A DNA stretch of 9,213 nucleotides, from contig JBGVIB010000100.1 of assembly GCA_045122835.1 (NCBI GenBank), positions 1 to 9,213 of the forward strand, in the 5' to 3' direction. A model generated the notes under the pieces. It ran no database searches and was not told the origin of the DNA. It was given only the letters and a program-made list of their open reading frames with translations. The first letter of the stretch is position 1; every line of letters starts with the position of its first letter. The translations under genes and the position numbers were made by a program. Of the stretch, positions 1 through 6,101 are shown piece by piece. This DNA comes from JBGVMW01 sp045122835. GTDB lineage: Bacteria; Bacillota; Clostridia; Lachnospirales; Lachnospiraceae.

Positions 1-2
1 TT

Positions 3-374
3 TATAACCTCCATATGGGTGTACGTGTAGAAGCTTTGCCCAATGCAGTCAACTTTATTGACCTTGGAGAAGGCGTATTAATCCACAACAAAGATGGCTT
101 TTCCCTGACTTTCCGCAATTATAGACAGCCAACGGAAAAACTGAAATATCTACAGACAGTAACCAATGATGCAGGAGAAACCACCATTACATTTCCTCCC
201 ATTGCCACTTTTTCTGTCCACACAGAATATAATTACCGCGGCAAAGGGCAATGTATTACCCTTTCCACACTGGATAACACCTATTTCCTGTTCCCTTTAG
301 AAGAAGGATTTAATGTCACAAAAATCCAATTTGCAACAGAATATCTTCATGAGGTGGCAAAATCTTCTAAATAA
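3..374 (+). CDS. 3' end of an unrecognised gene (5'-truncated hypothetical protein)
   Basis: The reading frame is open from the left edge. Codons before the first visible ATG (position 15) read Tyr-Asn-Leu-His with no stop, and no purine-rich ribosome binding site precedes that ATG, so it is very probably an internal Met and the gene starts outside the window. About 123 residues are visible. They are soluble in character, with no membrane segment, no Cys cluster and no motif I can name. Alternating hydrophobic/polar stretches and many Thr/Phe/Tyr residues suggest a beta-rich C-terminal domain. The stop is TAA at 372-374. No convincing intrinsic terminator follows before the glyA promoter. I do not recognise the family. 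It is transcribed in the same direction as glyA, but a promoter between them suggests separate expression. Confidence 0.6.
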   Translation, partial: YNLHMGVRVEALPNAVNFIDLGEGVLIHNKDGFSLTFRNYRQPTEKLKYLQTVTNDAGETTITFPPIATFSVHTEYNYRGKGQCITLSTLDNTYFLFPLEEGFNVTKIQFATEYLHEVAKSSK

Positions 375-412
375 TTTTATGTTATTCCGTCGTTTTTCTC
401 CACAACTCGGAC

Positions 413-441
413 TGTACAGAGAGGGGAATTTTTGCTATACT
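413..441 (+). promoter_or_regulatory. Sigma-A promoter of glyA with extended -10
   Basis: TGTACA (413-418, four of six matches to TTGACA) is separated by 17 bp from TATACT (436-441, five of six matches to TATAAT). A TG dinucleotide at 433-434 makes this an extended -10. The expected start of transcription is about 447-449, leaving a leader of about 65 nt before the glyA ATG. Assigned by eye. Confidence 0.6.
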
Positions 442-449
442 ATTGAAGA

Positions 450-482
450 TGTGTGGCTATAAGGAAACTGCATAGTCACATA
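450..482 (+). promoter_or_regulatory. Hairpin at the predicted 5' end of the glyA mRNA
   Basis: Arms 450-460 and 472-482 pair over 11 bp, with two G-U wobbles and no mismatch, around an 11-nt loop. The stem begins within a few bases of the start expected from the 413-441 promoter, so it would be a 5'-terminal stem-loop. No U-run follows, so it is not a terminator. It may protect the mRNA 5' end or regulate it. I do not recognise a known riboswitch. Confidence 0.45.
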
Positions 483-498
483 ATATTAAAATGAAAAG

Positions 499-505
499 AA
501 AGAGG
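499..505 (+). promoter_or_regulatory. Ribosome binding site that decides the glyA start
   Basis: AAAGAGG lies 8 nt before the ATG at 514, but only 2 nt before an in-frame TTG at 508. The spacing favours ATG 514 as the real start. Confidence 0.7.
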
Positions 506-513
506 TATTGGAC

Positions 514-1764
514 ATGGTAGACGAGATTATGAAAACCTTAGCTGAATTTGACCCGGAAGTTGGAGCTGCTATGCAGGATGAATGCAAGAGACAGCGCCGC
601 AACTTAGAGCTGATTGCATCAGAAAATATTGTATCTGAGCCAGTCATGATGGCTATGGGTTCTGTTCTTACAAATAAATATGCAGAAGGATATCCAGGAA
701 AACGTTACTATGGCGGATGTGAATGTGTAGATGTTGTAGAAACATTAGCAATTGAACGTGCAAAACAATTATTTGGATGCGATTATGCAAACGTACAGCC
801 ACATTCTGGCGCTCAGGCAAATATGGCAGTTTTCTTCGCTATGCTAGAGCCAGGTGATACTGTTATGGGAATGAACTTAGACCATGGCGGACATTTAACA
901 CACGGAAGCCCGGTCAACATGTCCGGTAAGTACTTCAAGGTAGTACCATATGGTGTAAACGACGACGGTTTTATTGATTATGACGAGCTTCGAAAAATTG
1001 CGTTAGAAGCAAAGCCAAAGTTAATCGTAGCCGGTGCTTCTGCGTACTGCCGTACCATAGATTTCAAAAAATTCCGCGAGGTTGCTGATGAAGTTGGTGC
1101 TTACCTTATGGTAGATATGGCTCACATTGCAGGTCTTGTTGCAGCAGGTGAACATCCAAGCCCAATTCCATATGCAGATGTAGTAACTACTACTACTCAC
1201 AAGACTTTAAGAGGACCTAGAGGTGGTCTTATCCTTGCTAATAAGGAAGCTGCTGAGAAGTTCAACTTCAACAAGGCAATTTTCCCAGGTATTCAGGGTG
1301 GTCCTTTAATGCATGTTATCGCAGCAAAAGCTGTATGCTTCGGCGAAGCATTAAAGCCAGAATTCAAGGCATACCAGCACCAGATCGTATTAAATGCACA
1401 GGCTCTTGCCAAAGCATTAATGGAGCAGGGCTTCAAGCTTTTAACAGGTGGTACAGACAACCACTTAATGTTGTTAGATTTAACAAATATGGATATCTCT
1501 GGTAAAGAATTACAGAACCGTTGTGATGAAGTATTCATTACCCTAAATAAAAACACAATTCCAAACGATCCAAGAAGTCCTTTCGTTACTTCTGGTGTAC
1601 GTATTGGTACTCCTGCTATTACTTCACGTGGTCTTGTAGAAGCAGATATGCCTAAGATTGCAGAATGCATCTACTTAGCTGCAACAGATTTCGAGAATAA
1701 AGCAGATTATATTCGTGAGGAAGTTACAAAGATTTGTGACCGTTATCCATTATATGAAGCATAA
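514..1764 (+). CDS. glyA: Serine hydroxymethyltransferase
   Basis: This is a cytoplasmic PLP enzyme that interconverts serine plus tetrahydrofolate with glycine plus 5,10-methylene-THF, the main entry into the one-carbon pool. From ATG 514 the protein is 416 residues, against 417 for the E. coli enzyme. The N-terminal segment RRNLELIASEN is typical of the family. HSGAQAN (97-103) and the His/Gly-rich stretch at 120-131 form the cofactor and substrate site. Asp201 and His204 in VDMAHIAGL match the PLP-contacting pair. The PLP Schiff-base lysine is Lys230 in TTTTHKTLRGPRGG. All key residues are present. The gene has its own promoter and a leader hairpin. It is followed after 192 bp by fhs, another one-carbon enzyme, on the same strand. 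Identification is secure. The only uncertainty is the start (an in-frame TTG lies 6 nt upstream). Confidence 0.97.
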   Translation: MVDEIMKTLAEFDPEVGAAMQDECKRQRRNLELIASENIVSEPVMMAMGSVLTNKYAEGYPGKRYYGGCECVDVVETLAIERAKQLFGCDYANVQPHSGAQANMAVFFAMLEPGDTVMGMNLDHGGHLTHGSPVNMSGKYFKVVPYGVNDDGFIDYDELRKIALEAKPKLIVAGASAYCRTIDFKKFREVADEVGAYLMVDMAHIAGLVAAGEHPSPIPYADVVTTTTHKTLRGPRGGLILANKEAAEKFNFNKAIFPGIQGGPLMHVIAAKAVCFGEALKPEFKAYQHQIVLNAQALAKALMEQGFKLLTGGTDNHLMLLDLTNMDISGKELQNRCDEVFITLNKNTIPNDPRSPFVTSGVRIGTPAITSRGLVEADMPKIAECIYLAATDFENKADYIREEVTKICDRYPLYEA

Positions 1765-1780
1765 GTAACTATTCACAACA

Positions 1781-1804
1781 GGACTGTGCTGAACTGCACA
1801 GTCC
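1781..1804 (+). repeat. Perfect 9-bp inverted repeat after glyA
   Basis: GGACTGTGC (1781-1789) and GCACAGTCC (1796-1804) pair perfectly around a 6-nt loop, 16 nt after the glyA stop. The stem is GC-rich, but the following bases (GTATGAAAAC) contain no T-run. It is therefore at best an atypical terminator. It may be an mRNA 3'-end stabiliser or processing site. Confidence 0.6.
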
Positions 1805-1827
1805 GTATGAAAACATAGTGATAGCAG

Positions 1828-1889
1828 GCAAAAATTCATTACCGTAGGTGAGTTTAGCAAATCGAAGTAAACTTCGATTGGATTTTTGC
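1828..1889 (+). promoter_or_regulatory. Nested hairpins with T-run between glyA and fhs (possible attenuator or weak terminator)
   Basis: An inner stem AATCGAAG (1860-1867) / CTTCGATT (1872-1879) with a TAAA tetraloop is followed by GGA and five T's. The T-run itself is part of an outer repeat, GCAAAAAT (1828-1835) with ATTTTTGC (1882-1889), and a second AGCAAA at 1856-1861 could also pair with it. The inner hairpin alone resembles a weak intrinsic terminator. Pairing of the outer arms would hide the U-run, so mutually exclusive folds are possible. Function is inferred only; no known riboswitch class is recognised. Confidence 0.4.
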
Positions 1890-1902
1890 TTGTCAATATG
1901 AC

Positions 1903-1932
1903 ACGATAGGGAATTTCCACATTCCCTATCGT
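1903..1932 (+). promoter_or_regulatory. Perfect 12-bp hairpin just upstream of the fhs ribosome binding site
   Basis: ACGATAGGGAAT (1903-1914) and ATTCCCTATCGT (1921-1932) pair without mismatch around a 6-nt loop (TTCCAC). The structure ends 10 nt before the AAGGAAGG ribosome binding site of fhs and has no T-run of terminator quality after it. It could be a protective leader hairpin, an RNase-processing boundary between glyA and fhs, or a dyad operator in DNA. Confidence 0.5.
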
Positions 1933-1956
1933 AGTATATTTTAAGGAAGGTACAAC

Positions 1957-3627
1957 ATGAAAACAGATATTGAAATTGCTCAGGAAGCCGTAATGGAGCC
2001 AATTACCAAGGTAGCTGCTTCTATCGGCTTAACAGAAGACGATATTGAATTATACGGAAAGTACAAAGCTAAGCTTTCTGAAGATTTATGGAACCGCATT
2101 AAGAACGAAAAAGACGGTAAGCTTGTTCTTGTAACTGCTATCAACCCTACCCCTGCCGGAGAAGGTAAGACCACCACTAGTGTTGGTTTAGGTCAGGCGT
2201 TCGGCAAATTAGGAAAGAAAGCTATCATTGCACTCCGGGAGCCATCTTTAGGACCTTGCTTCGGTATTAAGGGCGGTGCTGCCGGCGGTGGATATGCACA
2301 GGTTGTTCCTATGGAAGACTTAAACCTGCATTTCACAGGTGATTTCCATGCTATCACCTCTGCCAACAACTTATTAGCAGCTCTTCTTGACAACCACATT
2401 CAGCAAGGCAACACTTTAAACATTGATACCAGACAGGTAGTATGGAAACGTTGTTTAGATATGAACGATCGTGTACTCCGCAATATCGTAGTTGGTATGG
2501 GTTCCAAAATGGACGGTGTAGTACGTGAAGATCACTTTGTCATCACAGTAGCATCTGAAATTATGGCAATCCTTTGCCTTGCAAATGATATGGAAGATTT
2601 AAAAGAACGCTTAGGCCGTATTATCGTAGCCTACACCTTTGATGGAAAGCCTGTAACAGCTAAAGATTTAAATGCGGTTGGCTCTATGGCTGCACTTCTT
2701 AAAGATGCCATTAAGCCAAACTTAATCCAGACATTAGAGCATACACCTGCATTAGTTCATGGTGGCCCATTTGCAAACATTGCACATGGCTGTAACAGTG
2801 TCCGTGCTACAAAGACAGCTTTAAAATTTGCCGATATCGTAGTAACAGAAGCTGGGTTCGGTGCTGACTTAGGTGCTGAGAAATTCTTCGACATCAAGTG
2901 CCGCATGGCTGGTTTACATCCTGATGCTGTTGTTTTAGTTGCAACTGTACGTGCATTAAAATACAATGGTGGCGTTGCAAAGGCTGACCTTGGCACAGAA
3001 AACTTAGATGCTCTTAAGGCTGGTATTGTAAATCTCGAAAAACACATTGAGAACTTACAGAAATTCGGTGTTCCTGTAATTGTTACACTGAACTCCTTTA
3101 TCACAGATACAGAAGCTGAAATCTCTTACATCAGAGAGTTCTGCGAAGAAAGAAATTGTGAATTTGCTTTATCTGAAGTATGGGAAAAAGGTGGAGAAGG
3201 CGGTATCGCTTTAGCAGAAAAGGTCTTAAAGACTTTAGACGAAAAGCCATCTAATTTCAAACCTATTTATGATTGCAGCTTATCCATCAAGGATAAGATT
3301 AAAACAATTGCCCAGGAAATCTACGGTGCAGATGACGTTACCTACTCTGCTGCTGCTTCTAAGGAAATCAAACGCTTAGAGGATTTAGGTTTTGGTAACC
3401 TTCCAATCTGTATGGCAAAGACACAGTACTCTTTCTCTGATGATGCCACAAAGTTAGGAAGACCAACCGGATTTACTATCAATATCCGCGAAATCAATAT
3501 CTCAGCAGGTGCCGGCTTTATTGTTGCCATCACAGGTGCAATTATGACCATGCCTGGATTACCAAAGGTTCCGGCAGCTAACAATATTGATGTGAACGAA
3601 GACGGAGTAATTACTGGCTTATTCTAA
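1957..3627 (+). CDS. fhs: Formate--tetrahydrofolate ligase
   Basis: The enzyme condenses formate with tetrahydrofolate at the cost of ATP to give 10-formyl-THF, used for purine synthesis and, in acetogens, as a step of the methyl branch of the Wood-Ljungdahl pathway. The 556-residue length is typical. The ATP-binding P-loop TPAGEGKTT is at 65-73. The family signature GIKGGAAGGGYAQV is at 103-116, and the second signature VATVRALKYNGG at 328-339. Conserved blocks HTPALVHGGPFANIAHG (262-278) and EAGFGADLGAEKF (298-310) are also present. The ATG at 1957 is preceded by AAGGAAGG with a 6-nt gap. No clear promoter is visible in the gap after glyA, so co-transcription with glyA is likely. A strong terminator follows. 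Carbon-fixation partners are not in the window, so acetogenesis cannot be inferred from this gene alone. Confidence 0.98.
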   Translation: MKTDIEIAQEAVMEPITKVAASIGLTEDDIELYGKYKAKLSEDLWNRIKNEKDGKLVLVTAINPTPAGEGKTTTSVGLGQAFGKLGKKAIIALREPSLGPCFGIKGGAAGGGYAQVVPMEDLNLHFTGDFHAITSANNLLAALLDNHIQQGNTLNIDTRQVVWKRCLDMNDRVLRNIVVGMGSKMDGVVREDHFVITVASEIMAILCLANDMEDLKERLGRIIVAYTFDGKPVTAKDLNAVGSMAALLKDAIKPNLIQTLEHTPALVHGGPFANIAHGCNSVRATKTALKFADIVVTEAGFGADLGAEKFFDIKCRMAGLHPDAVVLVATVRALKYNGGVAKADLGTENLDALKAGIVNLEKHIENLQKFGVPVIVTLNSFITDTEAEISYIREFCEERNCEFALSEVWEKGGEGGIALAEKVLKTLDEKPSNFKPIYDCSLSIKDKIKTIAQEIYGADDVTYSAAASKEIKRLEDLGFGNLPICMAKTQYSFSDDATKLGRPTGFTINIREINISAGAGFIVAITGAIMTMPGLPKVPAANNIDVNEDGVITGLF

Positions 3628-3689
3628 TGTTGTTCAATTTGTCACTATGCATGTAATTCATAATGACGATGATAACTTATAAAGATATG

Positions 3690-3735
3690 AAAATGACCAT
3701 ATTTTCCTGATTGAATATGGTCATTTTTATTTTTT
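3690..3735 (+). terminator. Intrinsic terminator of fhs
   Basis: AAAATGACCATATT (3690-3703) pairs perfectly over 14 bp with AATATGGTCATTTT (3714-3727) around a 10-nt loop, and runs into TTTTTATTTTTT. It lies about 60 nt after the fhs stop and ends the glyA-fhs transcript. Confidence 0.9.
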
Positions 3736-3854
3736 ATAACTTAACTATTTAGCCTCCTCATAACTACGAACAAAAATCATAATTGCTATTCTTACAAATA
3801 CTTAATTATAGGGATTTTGGGCGAATCTGCCCGATATTTTAATCTAGGTTTTCC
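3736..3854. other. AT-rich spacer between the fhs terminator and the csp promoter
   Basis: No gene is seen on either strand. The only structure is a short six-pair stem TTGGGC/GCCCGA (3817-3822 with 3829-3834), followed by TATTTTAAT. It is too small to call a terminator with confidence. Together with the flanking terminator and promoter this accounts for the 310-bp gap between fhs and csp. Confidence 0.5.
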
Positions 3855-3883
3855 TTTACTTTTTTATCATAATGTGCTATCCT
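3855..3883 (+). promoter_or_regulatory. Sigma-A promoter of the cold-shock gene with extended -10
   Basis: TTTACT (3855-3860) is spaced 17 bp from TATCCT (3878-3883), with a TG at 3875-3876 giving an extended -10 (TGCTATCCT). Transcription is expected to start near 3890. The layout closely resembles the glyA promoter, which also has TGCTAT. Confidence 0.5.
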
Positions 3884-3889
3884 AAGAAA

Positions 3890-3906
3890 GATCGTTAGAA
3901 ACGATC
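3890..3906 (+). promoter_or_regulatory. Small hairpin at the predicted 5' end of the csp mRNA
   Basis: GATCGTT (3890-3896) and AACGATC (3900-3906) are perfect inverted arms around AGA; in RNA the last pair probably opens to give a 5-nt loop. It coincides with the expected transcription start and lies about 20 nt before the GGAGG site at 3926-3930. Structured 5' leaders are common in cold-shock mRNAs, so a role in mRNA stability or cold-dependent translation is plausible but unproven. Confidence 0.4.
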
Positions 3907-3937
3907 AGACATATTTAATTTTTTTGGAGGTATCATC

Positions 3938-4138
3938 ATGAACAAAGGTACAGTAAAATGGTTCAACAACCAGAAGGGCTATGGTTTCATCTCTGATGAA
4001 GCTGGCAACGATGTATTCGTACACTACTCAGGACTTGCTATGGAAGGTTTCAAAACCTTAGAAGAAGGTCAGGCAGTAGAGTTTGATATCGTTGATGGAG
4101 CAAAGGGCCCACAGGCAACTAACGTAGTTAAGTGCTAA
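3938..4138 (+). CDS. Cold-shock protein, CspA/CspB family
   Basis: This 66-residue protein consists of a single cold-shock domain (OB fold) that binds single-stranded RNA/DNA and acts as an RNA chaperone in the cytoplasm. It starts with MNKGTVKWFNNQKGYGFI. RNP1 is KGYGFI (13-18) and RNP2 is VFVHY (26-30), and the C-terminal block GFKTLEEGQAVEFDI...KGPQATNV is typical. Length matches B. subtilis CspB (67 residues). The ATG is preceded by GGAGG with a 7-nt gap. The gene stands alone with its own promoter, and the transcript runs into a terminator shared with the convergent pepD operon. The terminal residue is Cys, which is slightly unusual but of unknown meaning. Family is certain; which csp paralogue it is cannot be told. 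Confidence 0.96.
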   Translation: MNKGTVKWFNNQKGYGFISDEAGNDVFVHYSGLAMEGFKTLEEGQAVEFDIVDGAKGPQATNVVKC

Positions 4139-4251
4139 TCTAATCCACTTAAGTAATGTACCTTTTTTTAAATATAAATTCTTGCTTTATCAATTTTTAA
4201 GTAATATCATATTTAGAACGAGTCATACATTTATAAGCAACAGGATAAGAA

Positions 4252-4284
4252 AAGAAGCAGTCAGTTTTTAACTGGCTGCTTTTT
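4252..4284. terminator. Bidirectional intrinsic terminator between csp and pepD
   Basis: AAGAAGCAGTCAGTT (4252-4266) pairs with AACTGGCTGCTTTTT (4270-4284) around a TTT loop: 15 pairs including two G-U. On the plus strand the stem runs into TTTTT, ending csp transcripts. On the minus strand the complement of the A-rich left flank gives a U-rich tail (CTTCTTTTCTTA), which would end the pepD transcript that stops at 4309. Confidence 0.85.
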
Positions 4285-4308
4285 CTATGTTTACACACTC
4301 CTAAACAA

Positions 4309-5754
4309 CTACTTTAAACGTTCTAACACTGCCAACAAATACTTCCACACTCTCTCCACTGACGAAATACTCAAACGCTCCTGGGCTGTGTGGATATCCT
4401 TCATATCCGGACCAAAAGACACACAATCTAAATCTTCCACCTTGGACGAAAGAATTCCACATTCTAATCCGGCATGAATAGCTTCAATCTTTGGCGCTTC
4501 CCCATACTGTTCCTCATAAACTGCAGTCATCACATCGCGAAGCTTAGATTCTGCTCTGTATTCCCATCCTGGGTAGTCACCGATTTCCGTGTATTCGCCA
4601 CCTAAGAACTCTGTCAGGTAAGCAATTCGCTCACTTAAATCATACTTCTCTGTTTCCACAGAGCTTCTTACAGAAGATACGGCATGAAGACTATCTAACG
4701 TTATTTTTAAAATGCCTAAATTGTTGGAAGTCTGAACTAAATTCTCAATCTCTGTGCTTCTCTTTGCCACACCATTTGGCAGGTTTCGTAAAAAGAAAAT
4801 CACACGCTCCTTATCACCCGGTGCTAACATTTTACCGGAAGTCTCTGGCAGTCTGCGATACTGTGTCTTGAATTCCGGATCGCTGACACGAAGTTCATTT
4901 TTCACTTCTTCTTCAAAATCCTCTAACACTTCTTTTAGAACACTTTCATTTTCTTCCTCTAACCAGATTACCGCTTTGGATGTTCTTGGAATGGCGTTGT
5001 CTTTCGTGCCACCCTCTACAGATTCCAATCCATATCCTAAATGCTGGCTAAGTGAATACAGCAGTCTTCCCATAAGAATATTAGCATTCCCCCGCTCTTT
5101 GTGGATTTCCGCGCCGGAATGACCGCCTGTTAAACCTTCTACCGATAATTCCACATGAAGTCCCTCTATCTCCCGGCTGGATAATTCCATATCACAATGT
5201 CCTGCTAAACCACCTGCACAACTGACAGTTAGAATACCTTCCTCCTCGGAATCTGCATTTAACAGATATTTTGCCTGAGACTGGCTTAAATCCACAGCAG
5301 TTGCTCCAAGCATACCGATTTCTTCATCTACTGTTATCAGTACTTCTAACCGTGGATGAGCATAATTGCCCTCTAAAAGCGCCAAGGCATAAGCAACTGC
5401 TATACCATCATCGCCGCCAAGAGTGGTATCTTTGGCATATATCCAGTCACCATCTACTGCTAATTCCAATCCGTCCTTTGTGAAATCAATGGTGCTTTCT
5501 GCTGTCTTTTCGCACACCATATCCATATGCCCCTGAAGCATTACCGTTGACGCATTCTCGTACCCCGGTGATGCTTCTTTTACCATAAAAATGTTGTATG
5601 CCTCGTCCTGCTGTACATATAGATTATGTTCTGTTGCAAATGCTTTTAAATAATCACTAATAGCCTTAACATTGCCTGAGCCATGTGGAATTTTACAAAT
5701 CTCCTCGAAATAATGAAACACTCTTGATGGCTCTAAAGCCTCTAATACTGCCAT
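4309..5754 (-). CDS. pepD: Cytosolic non-specific (Xaa-His type) dipeptidase, PepD, M20 family
   Basis: This zinc metallo-dipeptidase hydrolyses a range of unsubstituted dipeptides in the cytoplasm, recycling amino acids from peptides. It has 481 residues (E. coli PepD has 485). Metal-site motifs are in the expected order: His76 and Asp78 in LQGHMDM, bridging Asp115 in TTLGGDDGIA, the catalytic Glu144 and ligand Glu145 in TVDEEIG, Asp168 in NADSEEEG, and His455 in KDIHTAQERLS near the C terminus. The lid/dimerisation domain lies between about 185 and 390. The ATG at 5754 has GGAGG at 5760-5764 (5-nt gap). That site lies in the 12-nt gap after the preceding small gene, so the two are almost certainly co-transcribed. 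No signal peptide is seen. A beta-Ala-His or aminoacyl-histidine dipeptidase label would describe the same family. Confidence 0.95.
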   Translation of the reverse strand: MAVLEALEPSRVFHYFEEICKIPHGSGNVKAISDYLKAFATEHNLYVQQDEAYNIFMVKEASPGYENASTVMLQGHMDMVCEKTAESTIDFTKDGLELAVDGDWIYAKDTTLGGDDGIAVAYALALLEGNYAHPRLEVLITVDEEIGMLGATAVDLSQSQAKYLLNADSEEEGILTVSCAGGLAGHCDMELSSREIEGLHVELSVEGLTGGHSGAEIHKERGNANILMGRLLYSLSQHLGYGLESVEGGTKDNAIPRTSKAVIWLEEENESVLKEVLEDFEEEVKNELRVSDPEFKTQYRRLPETSGKMLAPGDKERVIFFLRNLPNGVAKRSTEIENLVQTSNNLGILKITLDSLHAVSSVRSSVETEKYDLSERIAYLTEFLGGEYTEIGDYPGWEYRAESKLRDVMTAVYEEQYGEAPKIEAIHAGLECGILSSKVEDLDCVSFGPDMKDIHTAQERLSISSVERVWKYLLAVLERLK

Positions 5755-5766
5755 ATCTTCCTCCGT

Positions 5767-6054
5767 CTACGCTTCTTTCTGCTTTAATGCTTCCTTATAT
5801 TGTGCAATTCTTTCATTGGCTGCGTTGATATTATCCACGATTCCTATAAATTCTGCATCCGGTGCATCCTTAAACTGCTCGTAATACTGTCTTCCGATCT
5901 GATAATAATGTTCTTTAATCTTCACTTCTTCCGCTGCAATTGAGGCACGAAGCTTTGCTGCCTCAGCCACATCCTTTGCCTTCTCACCAATTTCTTTTCC
6001 TACACTGCCAAATTTATCACTAAGAGTTTCTAACATTTCATTTGTTATAGGCAT
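5767..6054 (-). CDS. Small charged coiled-coil protein of unknown function
   Basis: The 95-residue protein begins MPITNEMLETLSDKFG. I place the start at ATG 6054 because GGAGG lies at 6062-6066 with a 7-nt gap. The frame stays open to a GTG at 6090 (107 residues), but that has no ribosome binding site. Residues about 10-60 and 75-95 are rich in Ala, Glu and Lys with helical heptad character. A central YYQIGRQYYEQFKD (about 50-63) is followed by a DAPDAEF turn. I recall this arrangement from the N-terminal part of clostridial zinc-ribbon proteins, where the helices are followed by paired CxxC motifs. This protein has no Cys and stops before any ribbon. No signal peptide or membrane segment is present. 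It sits between hisA (47 nt upstream) and pepD (12 nt downstream). Function unknown. Confidence 0.85.
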   Translation of the reverse strand: MPITNEMLETLSDKFGSVGKEIGEKAKDVAEAAKLRASIAAEEVKIKEHYYQIGRQYYEQFKDAPDAEFIGIVDNINAANERIAQYKEALKQKEA

Positions 6055-6061
6055 AGCATAT

Positions 6062-6066
6062 CCTCC
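6062..6066 (-). promoter_or_regulatory. Ribosome binding site that decides the start of the small coiled-coil gene
   Basis: GGAGG on the minus strand is 7 nt from ATG 6054. It lies inside the longer GTG-started frame, which shows that the longer start is unlikely. Confidence 0.75.
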
Positions 6067-6101
6067 ATTTTCTGTAACTATTCTGTACACTAATAATTAC
6101 G

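Noticed and set aside
508..513. TTG 508 as start of glyA
   Set aside because: The AAAGAGG site would be only 2 nt away; ATG 514 has correct 8-nt spacing.
1293..1670. 125-residue minus-strand ORF inside glyA
   Set aside because: It lies fully antisense to a well-conserved gene, has no ribosome binding site that I see, and its translation is typical of a shadow frame.
1765..1956. Known THF or glycine riboswitch upstream of fhs
   Set aside because: The conserved cores of these classes, as I know them, are not visible. The region has simple stems instead. An Infernal search would settle it.
1769..2002. 77-residue minus-strand ORF across the glyA-fhs gap
   Set aside because: It overlaps the start of fhs and the hairpin region, and has no good start signal. 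The inverted repeats explain its openness.
2757..3104. 115-residue minus-strand ORF inside fhs (and similar ones at 1980-2177, 2193-2399, 3342-3584)
   Set aside because: All are antisense to conserved fhs codons, and none shows an independent start signal or a recognisable domain.
4128..4169. TTAAGTG/CACTTAA inverted repeat around the csp stop, followed by a seven-T run, as the csp terminator
   Set aside because: The stem is weak and AT-rich, encloses the stop codon in its loop, and ends about 10 nt before the T-run. The 4252-4284 terminator is far better.
6055..6090. GTG 6090 as start of the small coiled-coil protein
   Set aside because: No ribosome binding site precedes it, and the GGAGG that serves ATG 6054 lies inside this extension.
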